From positions 23,823,249-23,887,248 of the forward strand of contig OZ038423.1 in NCBI GenBank assembly GCA_964036155.1: DNA of 64,000 bases, in the 5' to 3' direction. Made by a program: the position numbers and the translations under genes. Source of the stretch: Diploscapter coronatus (Eukaryota > Nematoda > Chromadorea > Rhabditida > Rhabditidae). The notes under the pieces are model-generated. The model saw only the letters and a program-made list of their open reading frames with translations. It searched no databases and had not been told where the DNA came from. Of this stretch, positions 12,727 through 23,096 are shown piece by piece (within the stretch, counting starts at the first letter, position 1; every line of letters starts with the position of its first letter).

Positions 12727-15700
12727 TTAGCGCCGTCCATATCCGCTCGAACTATCGTAGCTACTTGGGGAGCTCCCACCATTACCGTATTGCGCTTGAG
12801 AGTAGTCGTTTTCCTGGAATTTTTGGGATATTTGTTGAAAACGGAATTTCTAGACAACTACCCTATGACTGGATTGCAAGATAACAACATTTATTCAAAG
12901 TCTTTCTAACTTTTTCTCTCTCAAACTATTGTGTTAATCATACAATTAGGCTTTGTCATGTAGTAGCTTCAGTTTATATGGAAAAAGTGAAGGAAAAACA
13001 GGTTATATTTTTCAAAGATCCTAAACATGAATTTTCATACCGGCTGAATTCTGGGTTGGGGTCCGGGACTCATCATGAGGACCTCGTTGACATTCGTGCA
13101 CACGCAGATCCCCGGACTTCCTGGTGGACCCTTAAATTTAAAAATAATATATCAAATTGGCAAATTTCTGATTTTCGAAGATATAATAGGAAAAGTTCCT
13201 ATGAAATCTAAAAAATTTTGGCCTATTTAAATTTTTACCTGTCCACCCATTGCACCTTCGGCTCCTGGATATCCAGGCTCGCTAAATTTGATCATTTTAT
13301 CCAAGCTATAAACTTAGGAAAAACCCAGGCTCGCCCGAGGGACCAGGAAATCCACTGAAAATTTTGATTTTTAAACTCTTCTCGAATTTTTTAACTTACC
13401 GCTCTCCCTGTGGTCCGATTAAACCGTTCCGGCCTAAAATTTTTATTTCATGATTTTTTAGAGGGGAGGAAAATCATAACTGGCAGTCCGGGTAAACCTT
13501 GAGCACCAATCTGAAAAGTTTAGGGAATTTTTAGGGGCTTAAAAATTAAACGAGATTGAAAAAAATACCGGCCCCGAAGGTCCATCGTCGCCTGGAGGCT
13601 GCAATTTAAAAATTAGGCACTAAATTTTTAATCTGAGTTACCCCTTCTCTCAATTGACCTTGTGGTGTGGGACCCTTGTCTCCTGGTGGGCCTGGAATTA
13701 CAATTTTTAAATTAAAACAAACCTTAGACATAAATAATAATATAATATTAGGTAGTTGATGATCCAAAATTCGTAGAATTTACCTGGAGGTCCCTAAAAT
13801 TATATGATTTAATGAATATTTTTTGATTAACGATTATAAAAATTACTGGATAGCCCTCTGGACCGACTGGACCTGAAAATTCAAATTTAGCGATGACTTT
13901 TAGGGTCAAAATTAAAATCCTACCTGACTCGCCCGCCTCACCGTCGGCACCGTCTTTGCCTTTCAGGCCGGGTAGTCCTAAGTGTTGTTAAATTTATTTA
14001 TACTCAAACTAAAGCAAAATCTAGTGGGATAAAAAATACCTGGAGGACCAACGTCGCCTGAAATATAATATGAAGTTTTATTTCGTTTTAGATCAAATTT
14101 GCGCGAGGATTAGCTTTCCTGGCTATAGTTAGTTAAGGGAAAATACGGAACTTACCTGGAAAGCCGGGCCATCCCTTTATTCCAGGAGGACCTTTCGGGC
14201 AGGGGCTTAAGTTTTATTATAATTTCGAACGATAAGATTTCTAAAAACCGGCATGGTGGGGGTTCTCTTGGTAGATTACTGGGGCAGGTTTGATTGGGCG
14301 AAGATCCAGGCAAACCGGGCTTTCCTTAATACTCTTTATAAAATTCGAAAAAATAAAGGTAAACTCTACCAGCGGGCCCAGGAATTCCGGGTTTGCCATT
14401 TTTGCCTAAAATAAAACTCTTAAAACTGTCTAAAAATTCGAATCTCACCATTTGGCCCCCGAGGTCCGGCCGGGCCAGGAATACAGCATCCTAAATTTAC
14501 AATTATTATCGGAAAAGTAAAAAAAAGAAAAAAATCAATATCATTCATTTTTCGATAAAAAATCAGCTTTATTTTCAATTTAGAACAAAGGCCAACGATA
14601 TTCTCGAATTGTTAAATCTTGTAAATTACCTGGACATTCATTATCGATCGGAGTTCCGTTAGATTCTCCCTCATAATTTGCGGAAGCCTGACCTCCATAG
14701 CTCATTTCGTCATACGCGGATCGACCCGAACGCAGTGTCCGATTCCGACCCCCAACTCGCATTTTACCGTATTCCAACTCAATTACAGCCTCGTTATTTG
14801 ATTTCTTAATTTTTTAATTGAAACTCAAATAAACCCAATCATTTTAGGCAACCTGAATACAGCATTACACCACCACATGGAGATAATGTGAGAAAAGATA
14901 TCGTATTCTACCTTTATCTTCCATATTTGGCTTATGCGTTGTGTCATAATGTAATGCGGTTTTCAAATGGCCATCAGTTTAAAATTACAGTGCATTAAGT
15001 CATAAGAAGTAAATTTAAAAGTTAGTAGAAGGTTCAGTATTTTGATTTTCTGAATATTTTCCTGGTGTTAAAATGTTTAGTAATTTCTGAGATTATAAAA
15101 AAATGTACTTCACAAAACGCCATCTCTCTTTCGACATATTCAAGTGTAGACGTGACATGATTACGCATTACAGGAATCGCTATACAAACTATCAATAGGG
15201 AGATTAAACTGAAATATTTTGAATTAGTGAACTATTATGCTTCAGGATTATTGATAGATAAAGTTCTCAATACTCCATTCTTTCCGAAATTTGAACTCTA
15301 CCCAGAGTAAACATATGAAAATAGCCATGATCATTTGGGTAGCGGTCGCAAAAACAGATCATTTTTTCTACGAATTTTAAGAAGTTTTTTATATTGTATA
15401 AGAGTTTCCCAAAATTCTAAATTTAGTTATTTTTACCTAAACATTAGCTGCATGACTGTAACAAATCGATACATTCGCCGACGCTGTGCTGAGATCGTCA
15501 GCAATGACTGTTGAAAGCTGCAAAACAATTCATTTTAATTTGAATAAATATCGTTTTTTTTTTAAATAATTTGCTTAAACATATTGGGAACATTGTTATT
15601 CATGAATGTTAGAAGTTCTATTGTTTTAAAAAGTATATTAGATGTTTGACAAAGATTCAGCGAATATTGTGGATCTAGACTTGTTCAAGTAAAATTTGGA

Positions 15701-17059
15701 ACATAGTCGTAAATGAATAATTCAGAAACTTTAAACACAAGATGAGCGAAATAAAACAAAAAATACCCGTCGTTGTCGATGCCTTTCATTGTTGCGCTTG
15801 AGCCACGAGAAGAGCCCCTTACTTAGATTCTGGGTGGTGTTTTCCTCGGGAAATTCGAATCTGTACGAGTTCTAAATGCAAAATCGATAAATCAATACAA
15901 AAAAATGTGATTAAGGTTATTTATGAACTGTGCCTTATGGGAAATAGGCTAGGATATTCTTTTTCCCATATTATCTTGTTATGACTAAGATTATGATATC
16001 TTGCTGTCTAAAAGTATTTAAAAATATATAAGTCAATACAAACACACAAAACTAACCCTTCTTCCGATCTTCAAAAACGCGGGTTTTTGTTTGAAGGAGC
16101 GCAAAAGGCTCAGGAATCGGTCGGAAATCGAAGGCTTCTTCTCCTTTTCGGTGGTGCTGAATTTTGAAATTTCAAAAATGATCTTTTTATATGGTCATTG
16201 AGTTTAGGAGCTTAAGAAAGTAAAGAAAGAGTCTATAATAAGTACAGTAGTCTCGAAAATTAAACGAGGTTGTTACTTTTGATTCTGATCGACACTCTGG
16301 ACTTCTTGATCTGGAGATTCAGCTGGTTGGGAATCAGATTTCTTTTTGGATTTCTCCTTTCTTGGTTTAGAGGAAGTTTTCTTGGCGGCCTTAGCTGACT
16401 TTTTCTTAGATTTGTCTTTGTTTCGGACTTCTTCCTGAAATCAAATTTAACAAATAAAAGCTCCTAAGTATGAAAAATTCGTTAAAAACAAAATTAAACT
16501 TGATTTATAGTATACAACAAATCGAAACATCATGACAATTCTCCAACAAATAACGAACTATTTCTTCAAATTTAAAACCTATGACAATGAAGATCAGCTG
16601 TATAATGATTGAAAAAGTTTTAAATTCAAAATAGAACCGTAAAATATCGATTGATTAAGTATTTTCACGTAACGGATAATGTCTTCATTCGAAAGCCCGT
16701 AAAAGGGGGTTAGAAAGTGAAATTTGCCCGCAATTTCGAACCTAGTGATAATTGGAATGATGAGAAGAAAAGAGACAAATTCTTTCCTCTATTCGGGAAT
16801 TTTCTCTATTTTTGATCTCTTCGAAATTCTTCAATATCTTCTTTACCTCTCTAATTTGCAATACTATTTCTCGGAATTCAGACGAAATAGCATGTGACTC
16901 TGAGAGATAATGATAAAACTATTGAGAGATATGGTGAAATTTTAGTTACTTTTCTTTAGCCCTCTTGATCTGTAATGCTATTTTCAGTGTCTTTACCTCT
17001 TTCTCTATATCTTCGGCGTTATCTTCTTGTTTAGTATTGTCTCTGGGTCGACGGGGCAT
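12727..17059 (-). CDS. Cuticle collagen with long basic N-terminal region
   Basis: Structural collagen of the nematode cuticle, about 20 short exons. N-terminal exons 16997-17059 (starts MPRRPRDNTKQED), 16277-16434, 16057-16156 and 15767-15871 encode about 142 Lys/Arg-rich residues. Exon 15437-15507 (or to 15517) then carries RRRMYRFVTVMQLMF, continuing in 15109-15208 into the membrane anchor SLISLLIVCIAIPV. Exon 14630-14804 has RxxR processing sites (RTLR, RSGR) and ends in the first cysteine cluster (ECPG CCIPG). Gly-X-Y exons follow, broken by PPPCR PCP at 14160-14330, then GICVCTNVNEV (about 13090-13120). The tail is Ser/Tyr-rich and ends GYGRR. Several Gly-X-Y exons are multiples of 9 nt (18, 36, 54). 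One intron (13434-13479) lacks normal ends. The basic N-terminal part could instead be a separate gene; the collagen part itself is certain. Confidence 0.85.
13434..13479 (-). other. Probable TT-AG (or GT-TA) intron in first collagen
   Basis: Minus-strand junction CTGCCAG/TTATGA ... ATTTTAG/GCCGG, 46 nt. The collagen reading LPGLPG-RNGLIGPQG requires the extra G, as in the second collagen. A plain GT-AG reading gives a stop five codons in (GCC GGA ACG GTT TAA). Confidence 0.55.
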
Positions 17060-18898
17060 CTGCTAGAGGGGAAATGACCCAGATCGAATAGGAATCAGAC
17101 TCGGAATAGGGATGGATAACGATTCGCCTGATTTGGGTGAAACGTAATCCAAATACTTCCTGAAGTTTGACATGGCATTAGATTGTGAAATTTATTAAAG
17201 TTTAGTTTAAGACTATTAAAAACGGCAAATATCAAAATAAACCTATAGAATGGATGGATATAAGCTTTTTGAAACATACCACGATATTTTGAACTAAACC
17301 GTGATATGATATAGCGAAAAATATGTATCACTTCAAATTAAGCAAAATCATGATATGTTTCAATTTAAATGAAGATCAAGTGAAAAGTATACAATTTAAT
17401 GCATAAGTAACTTTTAAATATAAATTTATAAGTATTTTTTAAAAATATTCGAAACTAAAAAAAGATATTTGCATATCGTTTGACACAGATTAACGAGGTG
17501 TTAGGCGGAAAATGACAGTCGGACAGCGTTCGGTTTGACAGGAACAGGCAGAGGTCAAAAGAGTTAAAGGACAAGAGAGAAAAGAAAGAATCGAGGACAT
17601 GCGCATATGCAAATTTAGAGAGACTAGAGAGACAGATTTTAGAGAAATAGCATAGGAAAAGGCGGAAAGGCAGGCTAAAATAGCAGCACATTATGCTATG
17701 GTTGACTGATAATTACTGTATTCATTATTTTTGCTAATTGTTATTTGAAGGTTATCTTGTTAGTTTTGTGAAGGCAGATTATCCTGATTTGATTTTCAAC
17801 TCTTAATGAAATTTTACGTTCGAATTTCTTTTAATGCGAAGGTATTTTTTGTTCAAAAATAATTTTTGATTCTATAACTGTTGCATTTTTATTCGAGTTG
17901 TCAAATCGAATTAGGATCATTTCACTTGATTTTTTCCCGGAATTTCCGCGAGATTTCTGACCGATTTAGCAGATGAAAAGCTGGATGAAAAACGCGTTAA
18001 AATGATTTGACATATCCTTTAATTTATTGAGATTTTATTTGATCCTCACTAAAAATCATACAAATTAGCCGTTTTTGTAATAAATTTAATGAAGATCATC
18101 CTAAATAAGCTATGTTTGCACTTTTATCCGTGAAGATTAACTTCAGTTGTTCGACAATAGGTTTCATTTAAATAAAAAAACATAATCAGCAAAATTTAGA
18201 CTCCTTGCAATAAAGAAGTTAATCCTATGTAATCATTCTAAACTTTTTGAATGAAGATCAACTTTTTAAAGTTTAAAATACCATTTCTACTAAATCGTTT
18301 TCACTACTTGATTAGTTTGATTAGCAATTTAAATCGTCCGATTTATTGGGATAGTGAAAAGGTGACTTTCTTTCATTTCCTCTACGGATATTCGGGTCAA
18401 ATGAAAGGAAATCAAATTCGCCGTCTTGAATCCAGAAATTTCGACATTTGACATTTAAACATGAAAGGGTAACACCCACTTATACGAACTAATAAAACAA
18501 TTTAAGTTTAAACTTTTTATTATTCATTTTTAATTCGTTTTAAATTTTTATAAAACTCATTCTAAATATACAAGTCTAAATATTTGAAACAGCAATTCAA
18601 TTCAATCGAAAGACTAAAAGGCATATGACTGTAAAATATTACATACTCATGCAAATGAAACTAAGCAAATCTATGATATAAATAATTATTGTTACTTAAA
18701 ATTTTAATTAATTTAAATACGGAATGGCAATAGTTTTCGTAAGACCCTTATGTTCATTTTGAGACACCTATTCCTAGGCGCGGAAGTAGATCAAGTCATT
18801 ATCACTAATTGTAAAAATTATTAATGATCCTATAAACATCGAAGTATAATTTAAAACGACGGTTTTATTCTCGATATTTACAAGTTACTTTAAATATT
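17060..18898. other. Spacer between the two collagens
   Basis: AT-rich, no supportable gene. It should contain the promoter of the first collagen (near 17060) and the 3' end of the second, including an AATAAA on the minus strand near 18866. It carries one GAAATAGCAT (17644-17653) in a purine-rich block and variants of GAAGATCA (near 17371, 18090, 18253). Open frames at 17095-17331 and 17455-17691 look like shadows of low-complexity sequence. Confidence 0.55.
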
Positions 18899-21852
18899 CT
18901 ACCATCGATGTCGATGTTTCAGCAAGTGATAGTAACTTCCGGAAGAGCCATGGTTTGAATGACCACCGCCGGTGTAGTCAATTCTCAAACATATGCTTTT
19001 AATTTAAATAATTAGGTTTCTAAATCATGCCTATAAATAAATTTTATATTTCCAAAAAGCTCAAAATGACTCTGAATGATCAGGAGAAAATTCTAGAAAT
19101 TCAGGAAGTATCCAAATCTTGAATAAAAATTTCGAAAATTCTCATAAAATGCAGATGGACCTACCCTTCGCCTCCTGCAGCGCCATACTGCATTCCTGGG
19201 GATGAGGCGGAGCCAGAATTGTATCCACCGTGCTCCAACCCATCAGGTGCAGGCATATCTCCTTGCCCACTGGTTTGGGTCGAGGCTTCTTCTTCGGGGG
19301 CGGGCTGAAAAATAAAACAAAATATTTAAGTTTACAAAATATCATGTTCTTCGCTTCTATCGTTATGTGCAAGAAAAAAGATACATATGTTTCAAATATA
19401 CCATCACGAATTATCATAGTAGTTATGTAAATCAATGTCTTGAAGCACAGATTTAAGTAATATTTCAGACTTATTTAAAAATAACCATCTTACCGTTTCC
19501 TCTCTCGGTGCTGGAATCTTGCCTTTTTCGTCCGTCATCACGACTTCAGTGTCCTGATTTCAAGTAATTAAAATATCCCAATTTAAATAATTCTATACTT
19601 GGCACACGCAGGTTCCGGGTGTTCCTAAGATAATCAAATGTTTAATTGGCCAATTATATTTCGGCTTAATTGCTCACCTTTCGGGCCTTCCTCTCCCGCG
19701 GAACCCATGGGACATGAAATTTAGACCAATTGAAATAACAATCAATAAAGATAATTACCAGGTGGACCAGCCTAAATTAGTTACTTGGCTAATTAAGAGA
19801 TAATTAGGGCACTTACGGGGCCAGGATTGCCCACAGGACCCGGCCAACCTCTGAAAAAGTGAAATTTGGGTGGGAATGAAATAATCTGCCTACTTTTCAC
19901 CGGGGGCACCAGGGTAACCGTCTTCTCGTGAAATTTAATTGATTAGATTAGAGTCGAATTTAAATTTAGATAAAATGAAACTTATCTGCCATTCCCTGCG
20001 CTCCGGGCGGACCCCAGGGTCATGAAATTGAAATTATTAGGGATTATTTAGGGTTAAATATCGAAAAATAGCATGTTTTGTAAATATTAGGTCGAAATTT
20101 AAATTAGTCAAATTTTTACCAGAGTCACCGGCATCACCCGGTGGGCCAGTAATGATTTTCACTTCGGGCGTTCGACCCTTGTCTCCGGAAGGACCTTAAA
20201 ATAGATTGCATTAAACAAAGACAAAATTAGGGACGCTAAAATTGAAAATAGCTTTACCAATTTCACCAGGAGGGCCTGAAACATGAATTATAATTTATAA
20301 AAGATAAAAATAGCTATAAATTCAAACCAATTGGGCCTGAGGGACCTGAAATTTATCATGCATTAGAGTTTTGGATCAAACTTAAGTAAAATGTTGATAT
20401 ATTCATACCGATCGGGCCGGGTTCTGAAAATAACGTTTGTAATTTTTAATAAGTTTTGTTTCGGATAATATTACCTCCTGGCAAGCCGTCGTTTCCTGGT
20501 TTTCCCGAAATTCCGGGCTCACCCATATCGCCTAGATTTGCAATTATAATTAAATTAGGCGGTAAAATAGGTGAGTTAAATTTTCAACTTACCTCCGAAG
20601 CCAGGATGACCCTATAATAGGCATATTACCGATAAGGTTGATTTAAGAAAAATTACCGGACTTCCTCTAGGCCCGACTGGACAAGGTAGGCATGGGGGTG
20701 GCTCGAAAACCTGGAAAAATCTATAAAAGCTTAAATTAGATCGGACAATACCCTTTCAGGAATACAAGATGCGTTCGGGGTGATGCCGGGTCGGCCTAAA
20801 AATGTTTCGATGATTTTTTTTCGAGGATAAAAAAATCGAAAACTTAACTGGCGCCCCATCCGGACCTGGACTTCCTATAAAATTAATTTTAAGTTTATTT
20901 TAGCTTAAAATCAAGAAAAAAATCCGATTTTGATACCTGGCAGAGCGGGTAGACCATCTGAAATTACGTTTTTTTCAGAAAATAAGATAAAATAGAAAAC
21001 TTTCATACCGGGACCAGGCGGACCTCTTTCACCTGGCATGCAGCACGCTGAAGTGGATTTATAACAAATATTTTCAGAAAGTTAAAATAAAGTTGACTCA
21101 ATTAGATACTGCTGATGTCAAATATCTTGAAAACCTTGTAACATTACGTTTCCCATTTTAGAATAGGCATTGATCGTAAATTCGATATAATAATTTGTAC
21201 AGATAAATTAGTCCATAATATCAATATATGAATAATAACATAAAAATGTATTGTATACCTGGACACTCCTGGAATTGCGGCCCCTCCCCAGCCAGCATGC
21301 TTGGGTTGTAATGCTGTCCGTAGCCTGCAGCTCTTTCTGTTCGGTTCTTAGCTGTATCCTTCATCGACAGCATTTCTTCTTCCATATCTCGTGTGGCACT
21401 CTTAAAATTAAATTATTTAGATTTAAACTTAATGTGCCTTAATACTAAAGTATTTAATGTTGAAATATAGTTTTCTCATATAACTTTTAGTTTTTTTCGA
21501 AGGATATAAACTATGGGCATATTGCTAGCCAAAAACGAATACTTGTCTAATGATGATATTTTGAATTAAACATAATAATGATTTGACTTACATTACAATA
21601 TGTAAAATCTTGCGTACTAAATTGTGCAATATTATCGACATAATTATATAGCGACGGTACGAATAAACATATAGTCAATAGAGATAGTATCGATACTGTT
21701 GTCGATATACCGATTATGAATTTATACGCATCTTCACGGTTCTAAATTTGCCTTGCAAAATGTTGCTGGTCAGATCTATAATTAAATATAACCTGTGATT
21801 CAGTGACATTTTGTTGGCTGCTGCTCGCTTGTGAGAGAACCTCGGTCCCCAT
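18899..21852 (-). CDS. Cuticle collagen with non-canonical introns
   Basis: Secreted cuticle collagen. Starts MGTEVLSQASSSQQNV (ATG at 21852). The next exon holds the membrane anchor ISTTVSILSLLTICLFVPSL. Exon about 21260-21401 has an RTER processing site and ends in QFQECP, followed by CCMPGERGPPGPG. Gly-X-Y exons continue with ASCIPERV and PPPCLPCPVGPRG cysteine clusters, then GTCVCQDTEVVMTDEKG, a Glu/Ala-rich stretch and a Gly/His-rich tail ending LLKHRHRW and a stop at 18899. The Gly-X-Y frame is continuous only if four introns use unusual ends: 20796-20847, 20022-20119, 19928-19985 and 19714-19758. Exons 19986-20021 and 19678-19713 are each exactly 36 nt. Start is the first ATG ahead of a phase-matched intron. 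Family call is certain; individual exon edges are read by eye. Confidence 0.9.
19714..19758 (-). other. Probable GT-AT intron
   Basis: Read on the minus strand, the intron starts GTAATTATC and ends AAATTTCAT, 45 nt, with no AG anywhere inside. Joining at this edge gives PAGPPG-PMGSAGEEG, an unbroken Gly-X-Y run. The exon that follows is 36 nt (19678-19713) and ends at a normal GTGAGC donor. The nearest downstream AG would break the Gly-X-Y repeat. Confidence 0.6.
19928..19985 (-). other. Probable AT-AC intron
   Basis: On the minus strand the intron starts ATAAGTTTC and ends AAATTTCAC, 58 nt. The ATAAG start and CAC end match the known U2-type AT-AC class rather than the U12 ATATCCTT donor. 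Joining gives GAQGMAG-EDGYPGAPG with an intact repeat. The only GT (AAGTTTC) combined with either nearby AG shifts the frame. Confidence 0.65.
20022..20119 (-). other. Probable GT-AT intron
   Basis: The intron starts GTAAAAATT and ends AATTTCAT on the minus strand, 98 nt, and contains no AG. Joining gives GDAGDSG-PWGPPGAQG. The next exon (19986-20021) is 36 nt. The first downstream AGs lie inside the Gly-X-Y coding run and give a broken frame or a stop. Confidence 0.62.
20796..20847 (-). other. Probable TT-AG (or GT-TA) intron
   Basis: Minus-strand junction CCAG/TTAAGT ... TTTTTAG/GCCG, about 52 nt. Keeping Gly-X-Y (GAPG-RPGITPN) needs a G before the intron, so the intron starts TT; if that G is assigned to the 3' side instead, it reads GT-TA. 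The upstream exon is then 27 nt (3 x 9). A plain GT-AG reading shifts the frame. Confidence 0.55.
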
Positions 21853-22924
21853 TTAGGGTAAAAATTTAAGAATTAAGAGAAAAATTCAAAACTTCGTAGG
21901 TCTACCCCTATTTGATGACTATCTGAAATATAAAAAAAGGTAAAATTTTAGGGCATTTTGAAAAGTTATAGTATCGTTAACATACGAAATACACGTGGGA
22001 AAATAATTTCTAGCCTATACTATTTGTGTGTTAAATTTTGTGACAAATTGAAAATTAAAGGCAAATAACGTGAAGATCACAGCTTTACTATGGTTGAAAA
22101 TCACATCTTAAGACACAAATTTGAAATATCGATTTTTATCGATAATGATAAAAAATTCCAGAAGCTTCCCGAGGATTAATCGACTGTGCAAAGGGTTGCA
22201 GGCCGACTCTCACTTTTCACTTCCTTTTTCTTGTCGCGATTTTCCTTTCCAAATCAAGCCATAAGTGGGTCAGAATATCAGAAGAGTTGGGGAGGATAAA
22301 GTGAGATTTTTAGGGATCATGATTATTACCTTTTTAACAAAACGGTAATTTTATAATTCAAATAATGTTCAACGATCGTTACTCAGGACTGCGAGCTTGA
22401 AAATTTTCGAAGCCTATTTAAATTTTTGAATTTAAAAGCTGGCCAAAAATTTATTTTTAGAATTATAGAACTACAAAAATTCATTAAAAAAAATTTCGTT
22501 AGAGAGAAAGACGAGAAAGGTACGATATGTCGTTACCCAATTATCCTAATCAAGAAATAGTGAAATTAGGTGAAATTTCACGCACAAAGCTTGAGAAATT
22601 AAAAGTTAGTGATGAAGGATAATTTATCCCGAAGAATGTGGAGTGGGATCGGGAATTCTTTGTCTCTCTAGGATTTGAATTATCTTTTTCTCTGACCTCA
22701 TTATCGATATCTCGGATATCCCTTTAGGAGAGTAGATATGGACACTTTTCAAACCTTTAGAGGCAGACAATTCTTTTCGTCTCCAGTTTCTTCACACTAT
22801 TTCTAGTTGAGAAACAGAAATAGCATGGAAATGTTAAGAGGGAAAAGAGCGGAAAGATTTCTGACGATGCGAAGGTTTAACCGTCTGATTTCGATAGAGA
22901 AGGATGCATTGTTTCAATTCGCAT

Positions 22925-22960
22925 GACACAAATTCACCTTCTTGATGTGAATTTCGGGGA
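22925..22960. repeat. Diverged direct repeat, copy 1
   Basis: Begins GACACAAATTCACC and continues TTGATGTGAATTTC; about 36 bases. It matches copy 2 at 23060-23096 with a handful of substitutions and a one-base gap. Confidence 0.65.
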
Positions 22961-23059
22961 CCAACTTTGAAGGTTATTATAATTTTATATCCCTTTTGTT
23001 CAGACGATGAATTGGAATTTTTGTTGAGCAGATCTACAAAAGCTATTTTCTTGCAATTT

Positions 23060-23096
23060 GACACAAATTCATCATTTTGATGTGAAATTTCAGGGA
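23060..23096. repeat. Diverged direct repeat, copy 2
   Basis: Begins GACACAAATTCATC and continues TTGATGTGAAATTTC. It is in the same orientation as copy 1, with 135 bases between their start points. Confidence 0.65.

Noticed and set aside
12625..12909. 94-residue plus-strand open frame
   Set aside because: It is antisense to the last exon of the first collagen, whose minus-strand reading (ENDYSQAQYGNGG to stop) is phase-linked to the preceding exon.
19928..19985. Minor-spliceosome (U12) explanation for the AT-AC intron
   Set aside because: The donor is ATAAGT, not ATATCCTT, and no clear TCCTTAAC branch motif is seen, so U2-type fits better.
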